NCBI GenBank assembly: GCA_002083985.1
Contig: MTER01000205.1
Coordinates: 1 to 7,454 of the forward strand
DNA: 7,454 nucleotides
Reading direction: 5' to 3'
DNA from: Candidatus Altarchaeales archaeon A3
GTDB lineage: Archaea; Altiarchaeota; Altiarchaeia; Altiarchaeales; Altiarchaeaceae
This document shows, piece by piece, positions 1 through 5,329 of this stretch; position 1 is the stretch's first letter, and every line of letters begins with the position of its first letter. The notes beneath the pieces are model-generated. The model worked only from the letters and a program-made list of their open reading frames with translations. It had not been told where the DNA came from and made no database searches. The translations under genes and the position numbers were made by a program.

Positions 1-2
1 TA

Positions 3-182
3 AGTGTTCCAATAGGAGGAAATGTGGGAATGCCACTTGCAAGTTCAGATATAAATGTATTAAGTTTTGAGTGTAGCGAGGGATTGTTAAAAAAGAAATT
101 TAAAATAAAACCAGAACAAATATTTTCGGTTGGAGAATATGTGCTTTTGAATATAAAGAAAAACGAGATATCTTCCGAATAA
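3..182 (+). CDS. C-terminal fragment of an unrecognised protein
   Basis: An open frame enters from the left edge and runs for 59 codons to a TAA stop at 180-182. The visible product begins SVPIGGNVGMPLASSD and ends NIKKNEISSE. It has a glycine-rich stretch (PIGGNVGMP) near the start of the visible part and a Lys-rich tail. I do not recognise the family, and the N-terminus lies outside the window. The frame is free of stops, has normal-looking composition, and a mobile inverted-repeat element follows 23 bp after its stop. Both points suggest a real gene end. With only 59 residues visible, no function is proposed. Confidence 0.6.
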   Translation, partial: SVPIGGNVGMPLASSDINVLSFECSEGLLKKKFKIKPEQIFSVGEYVLLNIKKNEISSE

Positions 183-197
183 AGTTAAAATTTTTTA

Positions 198-205
198 TTG
201 AAGGA
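198..205. repeat. Left target-site duplication of the element at 206-287
   Basis: TTGAAGGA is repeated exactly at 288-295, directly outside both ends of the inverted-repeat element. The duplication lies 16 bp after the stop of the preceding partial CDS. Confidence 0.75.
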
Positions 206-287
206 GAATATGCTCAATAAAAAGTGGAGGTTATTTGTGATTTTTTGACTGTTACGATTGATTTGCCTCTCAATATTGAGCAAGTTC
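206..287. mobile_element. MITE-like element, family A copy 1 (82 bp)
   Basis: The ends are imperfect inverted repeats: GAATATGCTCAATA at the left and, read on the other strand, GAACTTGCTCAATA at the right (12 of 14 identical). The element is bounded by a perfect 8-bp direct repeat, TTGAAGGA, at 198-205 and 288-295, as expected of a target-site duplication. A second copy at 5247-5327 matches it at about 73 of 81 positions with no internal gaps. It has no coding capacity, so it would depend on a transposase encoded elsewhere. A 10-bp inverted repeat (192-201 with 214-223) overlaps the left end and could fold as an alternative hairpin. Confidence 0.8.
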
Positions 288-334
288 TTGAAGGATGTAG
301 ATTTAATTTTTAATTGTTTTTTATCTTTCTATCC

Positions 335-456
335 GTAACTTCTCAATAAGTTGGAGTAAATAAATTTCATAACTGCTCATTTTATAAAAAACACCCCCAA
401 AAAGTGCAAAACAGGCATATATTTTGTCATCTTCCCACAAGTTATTGAGAAGTTAC
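335..456. mobile_element. MITE-like element, family B (122 bp)
   Basis: The ends are perfect 15-bp inverted repeats, GTAACTTCTCAATAA at 335-349 and its reverse complement at 442-456. They extend to 18 of 19 matches (335-353 with 438-456). The element is flanked on both sides by the 8-bp direct repeat TTCTATCC (327-334 and 457-464). There is no ORF inside. The terminal sequence resembles that of family A (AACTT followed by CTCAATA, with one extra G in A), so related transposases may mobilise both. It sits between the upstream gene end and porA. Confidence 0.85.
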
Positions 457-464
457 TTCTATCC

Positions 465-571
465 TTTCAAAATTATATTTTTCGTTTTATTTTTGATTTT
501 TAATTATTTTAATTCATAATTATTATAAATAAAATAAATTTTGATAAAATTTTTTCCTAAAATTTTTTAAG
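465..571 (+). promoter_or_regulatory. Very AT-rich leader with candidate porA promoter
   Basis: The stretch between the right flank of element B and the porA start is nearly all A and T. TATA-like runs occur around 521-535 (TATTATAAATAAAATAA) and 542-551, at plausible distances for an archaeal promoter driving a transcript with a short or absent leader. No SD sequence precedes the ATG at 572. The base composition makes any single TATA box assignment weak. Confidence 0.3.
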
Positions 572-1711
572 ATGAAAACCATCCTTGAAGGTTCAGAAGC
601 AGTAGCAGAAGTTGCGGCATTATGCAGGCCTGCAGTACTGGCAATATATCCTATAACTCCTCAAACACATATTCCTGAAAATTTATCACAAATTGTTGCA
701 GAAGGGAAATTAAATGCAAAAGTAATATATGCGGAATCAGAACATTCAGCAATTTCTGCATGTGTCGGAGCATCTGCAAGTGGCGTAAGAACATATACGG
801 CGACATCGTCACAGGGGCTGGCGTTAATGCACGAAATTTTATTTATAGCAAGCGGAATGCGACTGCCGATAGTTATGACAAATGCAAACAGAGCATTGTC
901 TGCTCCTATTAATATATGGAATGACCAGTCGGATTCAATTGCACAAAGAGATGCGGGATGGATTCAGTTGTATGTTGAAACAGTTCAGGAAGCGGCAGAC
1001 AAAATCATTCAGGCATATAAAATTGCTGAAGACCGGGAAATTTTACTCCCTGTAATGGTAAATATGGATGGTTTTTCACTGACACATTGTGTTGAGCCGG
1101 CAGATATTCCGGAGCAAGAAGAAGTTGATGAATTTTTACCTAAATACGATCCATCATACAAATTAGATCCGAATAATCCTATGACATTCGGACCAATAGC
1201 ATTTCCGAATTCTTATACGGAGTTTAGAAAGATGCAGTGGAACGCAATGGAAAAGGCAAAGGAGAAGATAAAGGAAGTAAATGATGAATTTTACAAATTT
1301 TTTGGAAGAAATTACGGAAACGGATTAATTGAAGAATACAATACCAAAAGTGCAGAATACATTATTGTCAGTATAGGTTCTGTTTGCGGAACTATCAAGG
1401 ATGTAATTGACAAACATAAAGATGTCGGATTAATAAGAGTAATTTCATTCAGACCGTTTCCGTCAGAGGAATTAAAGCAGGTATTAAAGGATGTCAAAGG
1501 CATAGCAGTTATAGAAAAGGATGTTTCCATTGGAATCGGTGGGGCTTTGTGGAGTGAAGTTAGAGGATTTGTTAATAATCCGGATAAGGTTTATTCATGT
1601 ATTGCGGGACTTGGAGGAAGAGATATAAAAAAAGAAGATATTGAAAATATAATAGAGCAATTAAAAAACGGAAAATTAGATGAAATTAACTGGGTAAATG
1701 CTAACATATGA
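572..1711 (+). CDS. porA: Pyruvate:ferredoxin oxidoreductase, alpha subunit
   Basis: This is the alpha chain of a four-subunit 2-oxoacid:ferredoxin oxidoreductase, which interconverts pyruvate plus CoA and acetyl-CoA plus CO2 using ferredoxin in the cytoplasm. At 379 residues it is close to the usual length. The POR N-terminal signature YPITPQTHIPE is at residues 26-36, with ESEHS at 55-59, TATSSQGL at 76-83 and NANRALSAPINIWNDQSD at 104-121. The C-terminal transketolase-like domain II is marked by IIVSIGSVCG and then GLIRVISFRPFPSEEL. The pyruvate-type assignment rests on this resemblance; another 2-oxoacid is possible. The start follows an AT-rich leader with no SD. The beta subunit normally lies directly downstream, but no such gene occurs here and the next 240 bp are non-coding. 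Confidence 0.9.
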   Translation: MKTILEGSEAVAEVAALCRPAVLAIYPITPQTHIPENLSQIVAEGKLNAKVIYAESEHSAISACVGASASGVRTYTATSSQGLALMHEILFIASGMRLPIVMTNANRALSAPINIWNDQSDSIAQRDAGWIQLYVETVQEAADKIIQAYKIAEDREILLPVMVNMDGFSLTHCVEPADIPEQEEVDEFLPKYDPSYKLDPNNPMTFGPIAFPNSYTEFRKMQWNAMEKAKEKIKEVNDEFYKFFGRNYGNGLIEEYNTKSAEYIIVSIGSVCGTIKDVIDKHKDVGLIRVISFRPFPSEELKQVLKDVKGIAVIEKDVSIGIGGALWSEVRGFVNNPDKVYSCIAGLGGRDIKKEDIENIIEQLKNGKLDEINWVNANI

Positions 1712-1952
1712 TAAGATAAATATAATAATTTTAAATTTATTTCGTGAGGATGCTGAAAAACCCAATGTCTGAAGGTAAGTTTTGAATATTGCTTACAATA
1801 AATTATTATTTTTTTAGGACTTTTTCAACGCTCTCAATACATCTAAAATCCATACAAATAACACATAAATTTCAAAAATAAGATGTACAACATAAGTTCA
1901 GATATATAGCCAAATTGGAATGATATACGAACTCAAGTTCACATATAAATTG
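1712..1952. other. Non-coding spacer between porA and the putative cassettes
   Basis: No credible gene is seen on either strand. The first part holds the degenerate inverted repeat at 1746-1835. The second part (about 1885-1959) contains AGTTC-centred complementary segments near 1895-1899 and 1929-1933 and ends in GTTAAAT at 1953. It could hold a degraded recombination site or the left boundary of a cassette array, but it does not have the clean layout of the two attC-like sites downstream. Confidence 0.4.
1746..1835. repeat. Degenerate inverted repeat after porA
   Basis: The sequence starting GAGGATGCTGAAAAA at 1746 is matched at 11 of 15 positions by the reverse complement of the right end (TTTTTCAACGCTCTC, ending at 1835). 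A small internal inverted repeat, GGTAAG with CTTAC (about 1774-1795), lies between them. GTTGAAAAAGTCC-type ends are reminiscent of insertion-sequence termini, but I find no flanking direct repeat. It may be an old element remnant or a hairpin contributing to termination of porA transcription. Confidence 0.35.
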
Positions 1953-1957
1953 TTAAA

Positions 1958-1971
1958 TTCTAAAAGCCTTA
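1958..1971. repeat. Left arm of a 14-bp inverted repeat flanking the DUF3795 gene
   Basis: TTCTAAAAGCCTTA here is the exact reverse complement of TAAGGCTTTTAGAA at 2349-2362. The right arm includes the TAA stop of the DUF3795 gene. No direct repeat flanks the pair, so it does not look like a simple transposon. In a circular cassette the two arms would come to lie on either side of the attC-like site. Confidence 0.6.
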
Positions 1972-1986
1972 CTCCATATAGATAAC

Positions 1987-1999
1987 TTTAAATTATATA
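1987..1999 (+). promoter_or_regulatory. Candidate TATA box for the DUF3795 gene
   Basis: TTTAAATTATATA lies about 17 to 29 bases upstream of the ATG at 2016, and no SD sequence is present. That spacing fits an archaeal promoter giving a leaderless transcript. The call is tentative because the surroundings are AT-rich. Confidence 0.4.
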
Positions 2000-2015
2000 C
2001 TTTTTTAATAATTTT

Positions 2016-2351
2016 ATGACTAACAAACCAACAATAAAGGAATATGCCGGACGGATTCCAGCTTGTGGATGTTTTTGTGGTGGTTGTCCATCATATACTC
2101 GTGAGAAAAAGCCTTGTCCTGGCGCAGAAATTAATTTTGAAAGATGTGAAAAATGCACAAAATTTCATTTATGTTGCAAAGACAAAAATATTATTCACTG
2201 TTATGAATGTGATGAATTCCCTTGCAAAAAGCTGAAAACGTTTTCCAAAAGTTGGTTAAAATATGGACAAGACTTTATTGAAAATCAAAAATTATTAAAA
2301 AAAGTTGGTGAGAAAAAATTTAGAAATACGTGGAATAAAAAAGTTACATAA
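2016..2351 (+). CDS. DUF3795-family cysteine-rich protein
   Basis: This is a complete 111-residue protein with twelve cysteines (17, 19, 21, 24, 34, 44, 47, 53, 54, 62, 65, 70). They form the DUF3795 pattern: CGCFCGGC at 17-24, a C-x2-C at 44-47, and HCYECDEFPC at 61-70. These are followed by a basic helical tail ending in ENQKLLKKVGEKKF. The cysteine spacing suggests zinc or iron-sulphur binding in a soluble protein, but the family has no established function that I can assign. There is no signal peptide or membrane segment. The ATG has no SD and is preceded by a TATA-like box at leaderless spacing. The gene is followed by an attC-like site and is interpreted as the payload of a gene cassette. 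Its stop codon lies in the right arm of a 14-bp inverted repeat. Confidence 0.85.
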   Translation: MTNKPTIKEYAGRIPACGCFCGGCPSYTREKKPCPGAEINFERCEKCTKFHLCCKDKNIIHCYECDEFPCKKLKTFSKSWLKYGQDFIENQKLLKKVGEKKFRNTWNKKVT

Positions 2352-2362
2352 GGCTTTTAGAA
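2349..2362. repeat. Right arm of the 14-bp inverted repeat flanking the DUF3795 gene
   Basis: TAAGGCTTTTAGAA is the exact reverse complement of 1958-1971, and its first three bases are the DUF3795 stop codon. Confidence 0.6.
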
Positions 2363-2368
2363 CTCTGC

Positions 2369-2387
2369 GAATTTTCTACGAAAATTC
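2369..2387. repeat. Short perfect hairpin in the cassette 1 tail
   Basis: GAATTTTC and GAAAATTC form an 8-bp stem around a 3-base loop, 18 bp after the DUF3795 stop. It could act in termination or RNA stability. It marks the start of a stretch (2361-2520) that is clearly richer in G and C than its surroundings. Confidence 0.5.
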
Positions 2388-2429
2388 TTGCCGCGCTGCG
2401 CTCTCGTTCCGCTATGCTCCACTCGGGTC

Positions 2430-2525
2430 ACTTAACAAGGAATATACAGTTCGGGACTCGGCTCGCCCCTCACTCAAATTTTGCTCCTTTCAGTCGCAAA
2501 ACTTCGTATATCCCAAACGTTATAT
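2430..2525 (+). repeat. attC: attC-like integron recombination site 1 (96 bp)
   Basis: The R'' box ACTTAAC at 2430-2436 fits the RYYYAAC consensus exactly, and the R' box GTTATAT is at 2519-2525. Inside them, GGAATATAC (2439-2447) pairs with GTATATCCC (2506-2514) except for one A-C mismatch. The stem continues as AGTT with AACT across a 2-base bulge, then GACT (2455-2458) with AGTC (2492-2495). Conserved AAC/GTT cores, an imperfect stem with bulged bases and a variable central part are the hallmarks of attC sites, which recombine as folded single strands. The 96-bp length is within the known range. The site follows the DUF3795 gene on the same strand, as cassettes require. Confidence 0.6.
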
Positions 2526-2550
2526 GTAATTATTATTAAATAAAAATGTT

Positions 2551-2562
2551 AAAATATAAATA
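2551..2562 (+). promoter_or_regulatory. Candidate TATA box for the flavoprotein gene
   Basis: AAAATATAAATA lies 18 to 29 bases before the ATG at 2580, within the first 45 bases of the putative cassette. If used, the transcript start would leave little room for the SD-like GGTGA at 2569-2573, so the two signals may not work together. Tentative. Confidence 0.3.
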
Positions 2563-2568
2563 GTAAAA

Positions 2569-2573
2569 GGTGA
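2569..2573 (+). promoter_or_regulatory. SD-like ribosome binding site
   Basis: AGGTGA ends six bases before the ATG at 2580, a good SD spacing. The porA, DUF3795, PhzF, nitrilase and Trm5 starts in this window all lack such a motif. It supports 2580 as the true start and sets this gene apart from its neighbours. Confidence 0.6.
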
Positions 2574-2579
2574 AAAATC

Positions 2580-4011
2580 ATGAAAAAAATACTTTTTATG
2601 TGTGGCAGCCCAAGAGGTAAGAAAAGTGCAAGTTTGTCTACTGCGTTGTACATGTCTCGTTTCCTCAATTATGACTATGAGTTTGTAGATGTAGTAAAAG
2701 CAAAGTTATCATCTGATCCAACTGAAGCGGAACCAGCATTCCTTAAAATTGTGGAAAAAATGAAGGATGCAGATGTGATTATATGGACTTTTGGGGCTTG
2801 GGTTTTGTTTGTTCCTGTTCAGATGCAGTATCTTTTTGATAAACTATTTGCTCAGGGAGGTTATGATTTTACAGGTAAAATCGCTGCTTCAGTTATGACC
2901 TCTGCTCGTGCCTTGGATGATTACATTCTCAACAGAGTTAAATTTGTAAGCGAGCAGTTAGGGTTTGGTTATATTGGTGATGTCTCTGCTGAAGGAAATC
3001 CTTTTTTTGGATATGCTAATGAAGAAGAAACAGAGGATAGTTGTCGGGTTCTTGCGAGAAAAATTAACAGGGCTTTGGAAGAGGGATATATTCCTGCTAA
3101 AGAAAGTGCTTGTTTAGATCGAGCTTATCTTTCTCCAATATGTCTTGGGAAAGGTTTTAAAGTAAATGGATCAGAAGCTGAGAAAGATGGCAATAAGACC
3201 ATATTGGTTATAACTGGAAACAGGATATCTATAGACTCTGCTAGTGCATCCATAGTTGAATCTATCAACAGGCACTCACGAAATAAAGTGGAACTTATAG
3301 AATTAGAAGATCACAAAGTTGGTCCTTGTGTTGGGTGACTTCAAAGTAGAAGGCATCTGTGTTCTTAAAGATGACTATGAAAAAATAAAAAAAAGATTGT
3401 ATGAAGTTGAAGGTATTGTATATGTGGGTAATTGTGCTTCGGGAGCTGTAGATTGTCACTTAAAAGCATTTCTTGATCGGACATGGGGAATAGCTCATCG
3501 TCCATCTTTAAAGGGCAAATATGGCTTTGCTGTAGCCACTGGCGGAGGGCCTCTGGGCAAAAATGCAGCATGGTATTTAGGAGCTGTCTTGGATAAAACA
3601 GGGACAAAATGTATTGCATCCCTAACTGATGGCAATGCTAACGATTCAAATTTTGCAAATACAATAAGTCGAACAGTGGAAGATCTAGATCAAGCAATTG
3701 ATGAAAAATGGCAGATTGCGGACAGGTTTACTACTCGGAGCATAACATGGACATTCCGTGATCTGGTTGCTAAAAACGGGATGATTCTCCGCGCAGATTA
3801 CGATTTTCATAAAAAGAATAAGATGTTTGACTGCCTCTCAACTGGCGGAATCGCTGCAATTATGAGAATTTTGTTTAAAAGCAAGAAACTTGGAGATAAG
3901 TTATTATCTTTTAAAGGAAACCAAATTACAAAAGAAAGAGAGAAACGATTGGAAAACTTCCTTAAAACAGGTACTCTTGGAAAAGGGAAAAATATAACTG
4001 AAAATAAGTAA
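2580..4011 (+). pseudogene. Tandem-domain NAD(P)H-dependent FMN reductase / flavodoxin-fold protein, frameshifted
   Basis: Two reading frames together encode one protein of about 477 residues. The first (2580-3338) begins MKKILFMCGSPRGKKSAS, the FMN-phosphate loop of NADPH-dependent FMN reductases, and has a complete flavodoxin-like domain. A second domain starts near residue 210 (KTILVITGNRISIDSASASI). It breaks at HKVGPCVG, where TGA at 3336-3338 stops translation. The continuation is in the next frame from 3337 (DFKVEGICVLKDDYEKI, then GIVYVGNCASGAVDCHLKAFLDRTWG), which is the usual remainder of this fold. Restoring one T after 3336 would read VGCDFKVEG and recreate the common C-x-x-C-D pattern. 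A TTG at 3319 could start the second frame, but it lies inside the domain and is unlikely to be used. This is a recent pseudogene, a sequencing error or, less likely, a programmed frameshift. The reductase class is clear; the substrate is not. It is the payload of putative cassette 2. Confidence 0.75.
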
Positions 4012-4016
4012 CTATG
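4009..4016. repeat. Target-site duplication containing the flavoprotein stop codon
   Basis: TAACTATG is repeated at 4133-4140, directly outside the ends of the family C element. Confidence 0.8.
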
Positions 4017-4132
4017 CTGAAGTTTTGCGTTTTACTTTTTTGGCAGGTTAAAGATTGCTGTATATTTACCTTCATAAAATACCAAAAAACTAATTTTTAT
4101 GCGAGTAAATTTTTCAAAACGCAAAACTTGAG
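4017..4132. mobile_element. MITE-like element, family C (116 bp)
   Basis: The ends CTGAAGTTTTGCGTTTT (4017-4033) and AAAACGCAAAACTTGAG (4116-4132) are inverted repeats with one mismatch in 17. They are flanked by the perfect 8-bp direct repeat TAACTATG (4009-4016 and 4133-4140). The left copy includes the TAA stop of the flavoprotein gene, so the element inserted exactly at the gene's end without altering the protein. No coding capacity. An internal TTTTTTGG / CCAAAAAA pair adds to the hairpin. Confidence 0.85.
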
Positions 4133-4161
4133 TAACTATGAATAGAACAAGTCATAACTTC

Positions 4162-4241
4162 ATATAACTGAGAATAAAATGGAAATCAAAGATTTCCTCA
4201 AATTGTCTTCGGCAACTTTTTTTATCCGCGAAACGTTATAC
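4162..4241 (+). repeat. attC: attC-like integron recombination site 2 (80 bp)
   Basis: The R'' box is ATATAAC (4162-4168) and the R' box GTTATAC (4235-4241), pairing 6/7. The L'' segment GAATAAAA (4172-4179) starts three bases after R'', as in site 1, and pairs 7/8 with TTTTATCC (4220-4227), again with an A-C mismatch at its second base. Ten bases at the R' end, AAACGTTATA, are identical to site 1. The centre holds a perfect GGAAATC/GATTTCC hairpin (4181-4197) and a second small one (4204-4216), so the variable terminal structure is branched, which is unusual. Outside the shared motifs, sites 1 and 2 are not simple copies of each other. Confidence 0.5.
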
Positions 4242-4320
4242 GAAATCATCTCCGACTAATTTAGAATGCATTATTTCATTTAATCAAACCAGTTGATGAT
4301 AAACAAAAGATGTAACAAAA

Positions 4321-5112
4321 ATGGAAATTTATCAGGTAGATGCATTTACGAACAAAATGTTTTCCGGAAATCCGGCAGGTGTTTGTATACTGGCATCTCA
4401 TAAAGATGAAAACTGGATGCAGAATGTAGCAAAAGAAATGAATTTGTCTGAAACGGCTTTCCTGCAAAAAGACAATGATAATGATGGTTTTAAATTGCGC
4501 TGGTTTACGCCTGTCCGGGAAGTGGAATTGTGCGGGCATGCGACTCTCGCCAGTGCACATGTTTTATGGGAAACTGAAATATTAGGTGAAAATATGGAAG
4601 CGCGATTCTACACAAAAAGCGGATTACTGACTGCAAAGAAAACAGGAAAATGGATTGAACTTAATTTTCCAAAAGAAGAAGATCAGGAAACGGATGCACC
4701 TGAAGAACTTTTAAAAGCATTAGGTGTAATTCCCAAATATGTCGGGAAAAACATGATGGATTATATTGTGGAAGTTGAGTCAGAAGAGATTGTAAGAAAA
4801 TTAAATCCCGATTTTGAATTGTTAAAAAAGGTAAATACCAGAGGAGTGATAGTAACAAGTATTTCAAGTTCAAAAGAATATGATTTTGTTTCAAGATTTT
4901 TTGGGCCTGCGTATGGAATTAATGAAGATCCTGTAACAGGTTCTGCACATTGCTGTTTAGGGCCTTTTTGGCAGCGAAAACTTAACAGAAATGTTTTTAC
5001 GGCGTATCAGGCATCGGAACGTGGAGGATATGTGAAAGTAAAAGTTGGCAGTGAAAGAGTGTATTTGAAAGGGCAGGCGATAACTGTTTTCTGCGCGGAA
5101 TTAAGAGAATGA
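4321..5112 (+). CDS. PhzF-family isomerase/epimerase
   Basis: This is a full-length 263-residue member of the PhzF/YHI9 family, cytoplasmic proteins with a duplicated diaminopimelate-epimerase-like fold. Family marks are MEIYQVDAFTNKMFSGNPAGV at the start, NLSETAFL (41-48) with Glu44 in the position of the family's catalytic glutamate, VELCGHATLASAH in the first half, and YGINEDPVTGSAHCCLGPFW near the C-terminus. Outside the phenazine pathway most members have no known substrate, and no phenazine gene is present here, so only the family is claimed. The ATG has no SD. The gene begins 80 bp after attC-like site 2, but no R'' box complementary to a PhzF cassette start is seen after it. It is therefore more likely chromosomal than a third cassette. 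It converges on the nitrilase gene. Confidence 0.9.
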   Translation: MEIYQVDAFTNKMFSGNPAGVCILASHKDENWMQNVAKEMNLSETAFLQKDNDNDGFKLRWFTPVREVELCGHATLASAHVLWETEILGENMEARFYTKSGLLTAKKTGKWIELNFPKEEDQETDAPEELLKALGVIPKYVGKNMMDYIVEVESEEIVRKLNPDFELLKKVNTRGVIVTSISSSKEYDFVSRFFGPAYGINEDPVTGSAHCCLGPFWQRKLNRNVFTAYQASERGGYVKVKVGSERVYLKGQAITVFCAELRE

Positions 5113-5238
5113 AATTCACTAAAATCTGCTATTATTGACTTCGTATGCCTGATCCCATAATCAGCCCCCGCACGCCTTTCAGAAAAAATTAATACGGATG
5201 CTCGCTTATATGTTTTTTGTTGACGAATCAAATTTTAA
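5113..5238. other. Non-coding spacer after PhzF
   Basis: No gene is seen. A weak hairpin, CTGAT with ATCAG around CCCATA (5149-5164), lies in a short GC-richer patch (5148-5180) that stands out from the AT-rich surroundings. It could assist termination of PhzF. Confidence 0.35.
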
Positions 5239-5246
5239 CTTTATTC

Positions 5247-5327
5247 AATATGCTCAATAAAGAGTGGATGTTATTCATGATTTTTTGACGGTTACGAGTG
5301 ATTTGCCCCTTAATATTGAGCAAGTTC
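5247..5327. mobile_element. MITE-like element, family A copy 2 (81 bp)
   Basis: This copy matches copy 1 (207-287) at about 73 of 81 positions and carries the same terminal TGCTCAATA/TATTGAGCA inverted repeat. It is flanked by the 8-bp direct repeat CTTTATTC at 5239-5246 and 5328-5335. Copy 1 has one extra leading G, so copy 2 may have lost one base, or its duplication may be 7 bp. The right duplication contains the minus-strand nitrilase stop codon (TTA at 5330-5332), so the element inserted at the very end of that gene. Confidence 0.8.
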
Positions 5328-5329
5328 CT

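Larger units (their letters stand above)
1954..2519 (+). mobile_element. Putative integron gene cassette 1 (DUF3795 gene plus attC-like site)
   Basis: The proposed boundaries are the G/TT cut points of GTTAAAT at 1953-1959 and GTTATAT at 2519-2525. The unit contains one small gene and a 3' attC-like site, the usual cassette layout. In a circularised form the R' box would read GTTAAAT, which pairs at 6 of 7 positions with this cassette's own R'' box (ACTTAAC at 2430-2436); the linear partner pairs at only 5. The left boundary is the weaker one because no well-formed attC or recognisable attI precedes it. Confidence 0.4.
2520..4235 (+). mobile_element. Putative integron gene cassette 2 (flavoprotein plus attC-like site)
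   Basis: The unit runs from the G/TT cut in GTTATAT (2519-2525) to the G/TT cut in GTTATAC (4235-4241). It holds one frameshifted flavoprotein gene and a 3' attC-like site. The R'' box at its end, ATATAAC (4162-4168), is the perfect 7/7 complement of GTTATAT, the box that would form on circularisation with the cassette's own first bases. Against the linear neighbour GTTATAC it pairs only 6/7. A family C inverted-repeat element at 4017-4132 has later inserted between the gene and the site. At about 1.7 kb it is long for a cassette but possible. Confidence 0.55.

Noticed and set aside
1885..1959. A third attC site (attC0) before the DUF3795 gene
   Set aside because: GTACAAC and GTTAAAT could serve as R boxes, and AGTTC-based pairing exists, but the stem lies about 19 bases from R' and the AAAC-type spacer is missing. 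I keep only GTTAAAT as a possible boundary.
2305..2529. Small ORF spanning the end of the DUF3795 gene and the attC-like site
   Set aside because: Its product changes character midway and covers a palindromic site; it is a by-product of the GC-richer tail.
3319..4011. Independent gene starting at TTG 3319
   Set aside because: It begins in the middle of a flavodoxin domain, overlaps the preceding frame and has no ribosome binding site; a frameshift explains it better.
5149..5164. Terminator or element end in the GC-richer patch after PhzF
   Set aside because: The stem is only five base pairs with no T run directly after, so it is mentioned only as part of the spacer.
4236..5238. PhzF as a third integron cassette
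   Set aside because: No R'' box complementary to its expected start (GTATAAC or similar) and no attC-like fold is found between its stop and the family A element.
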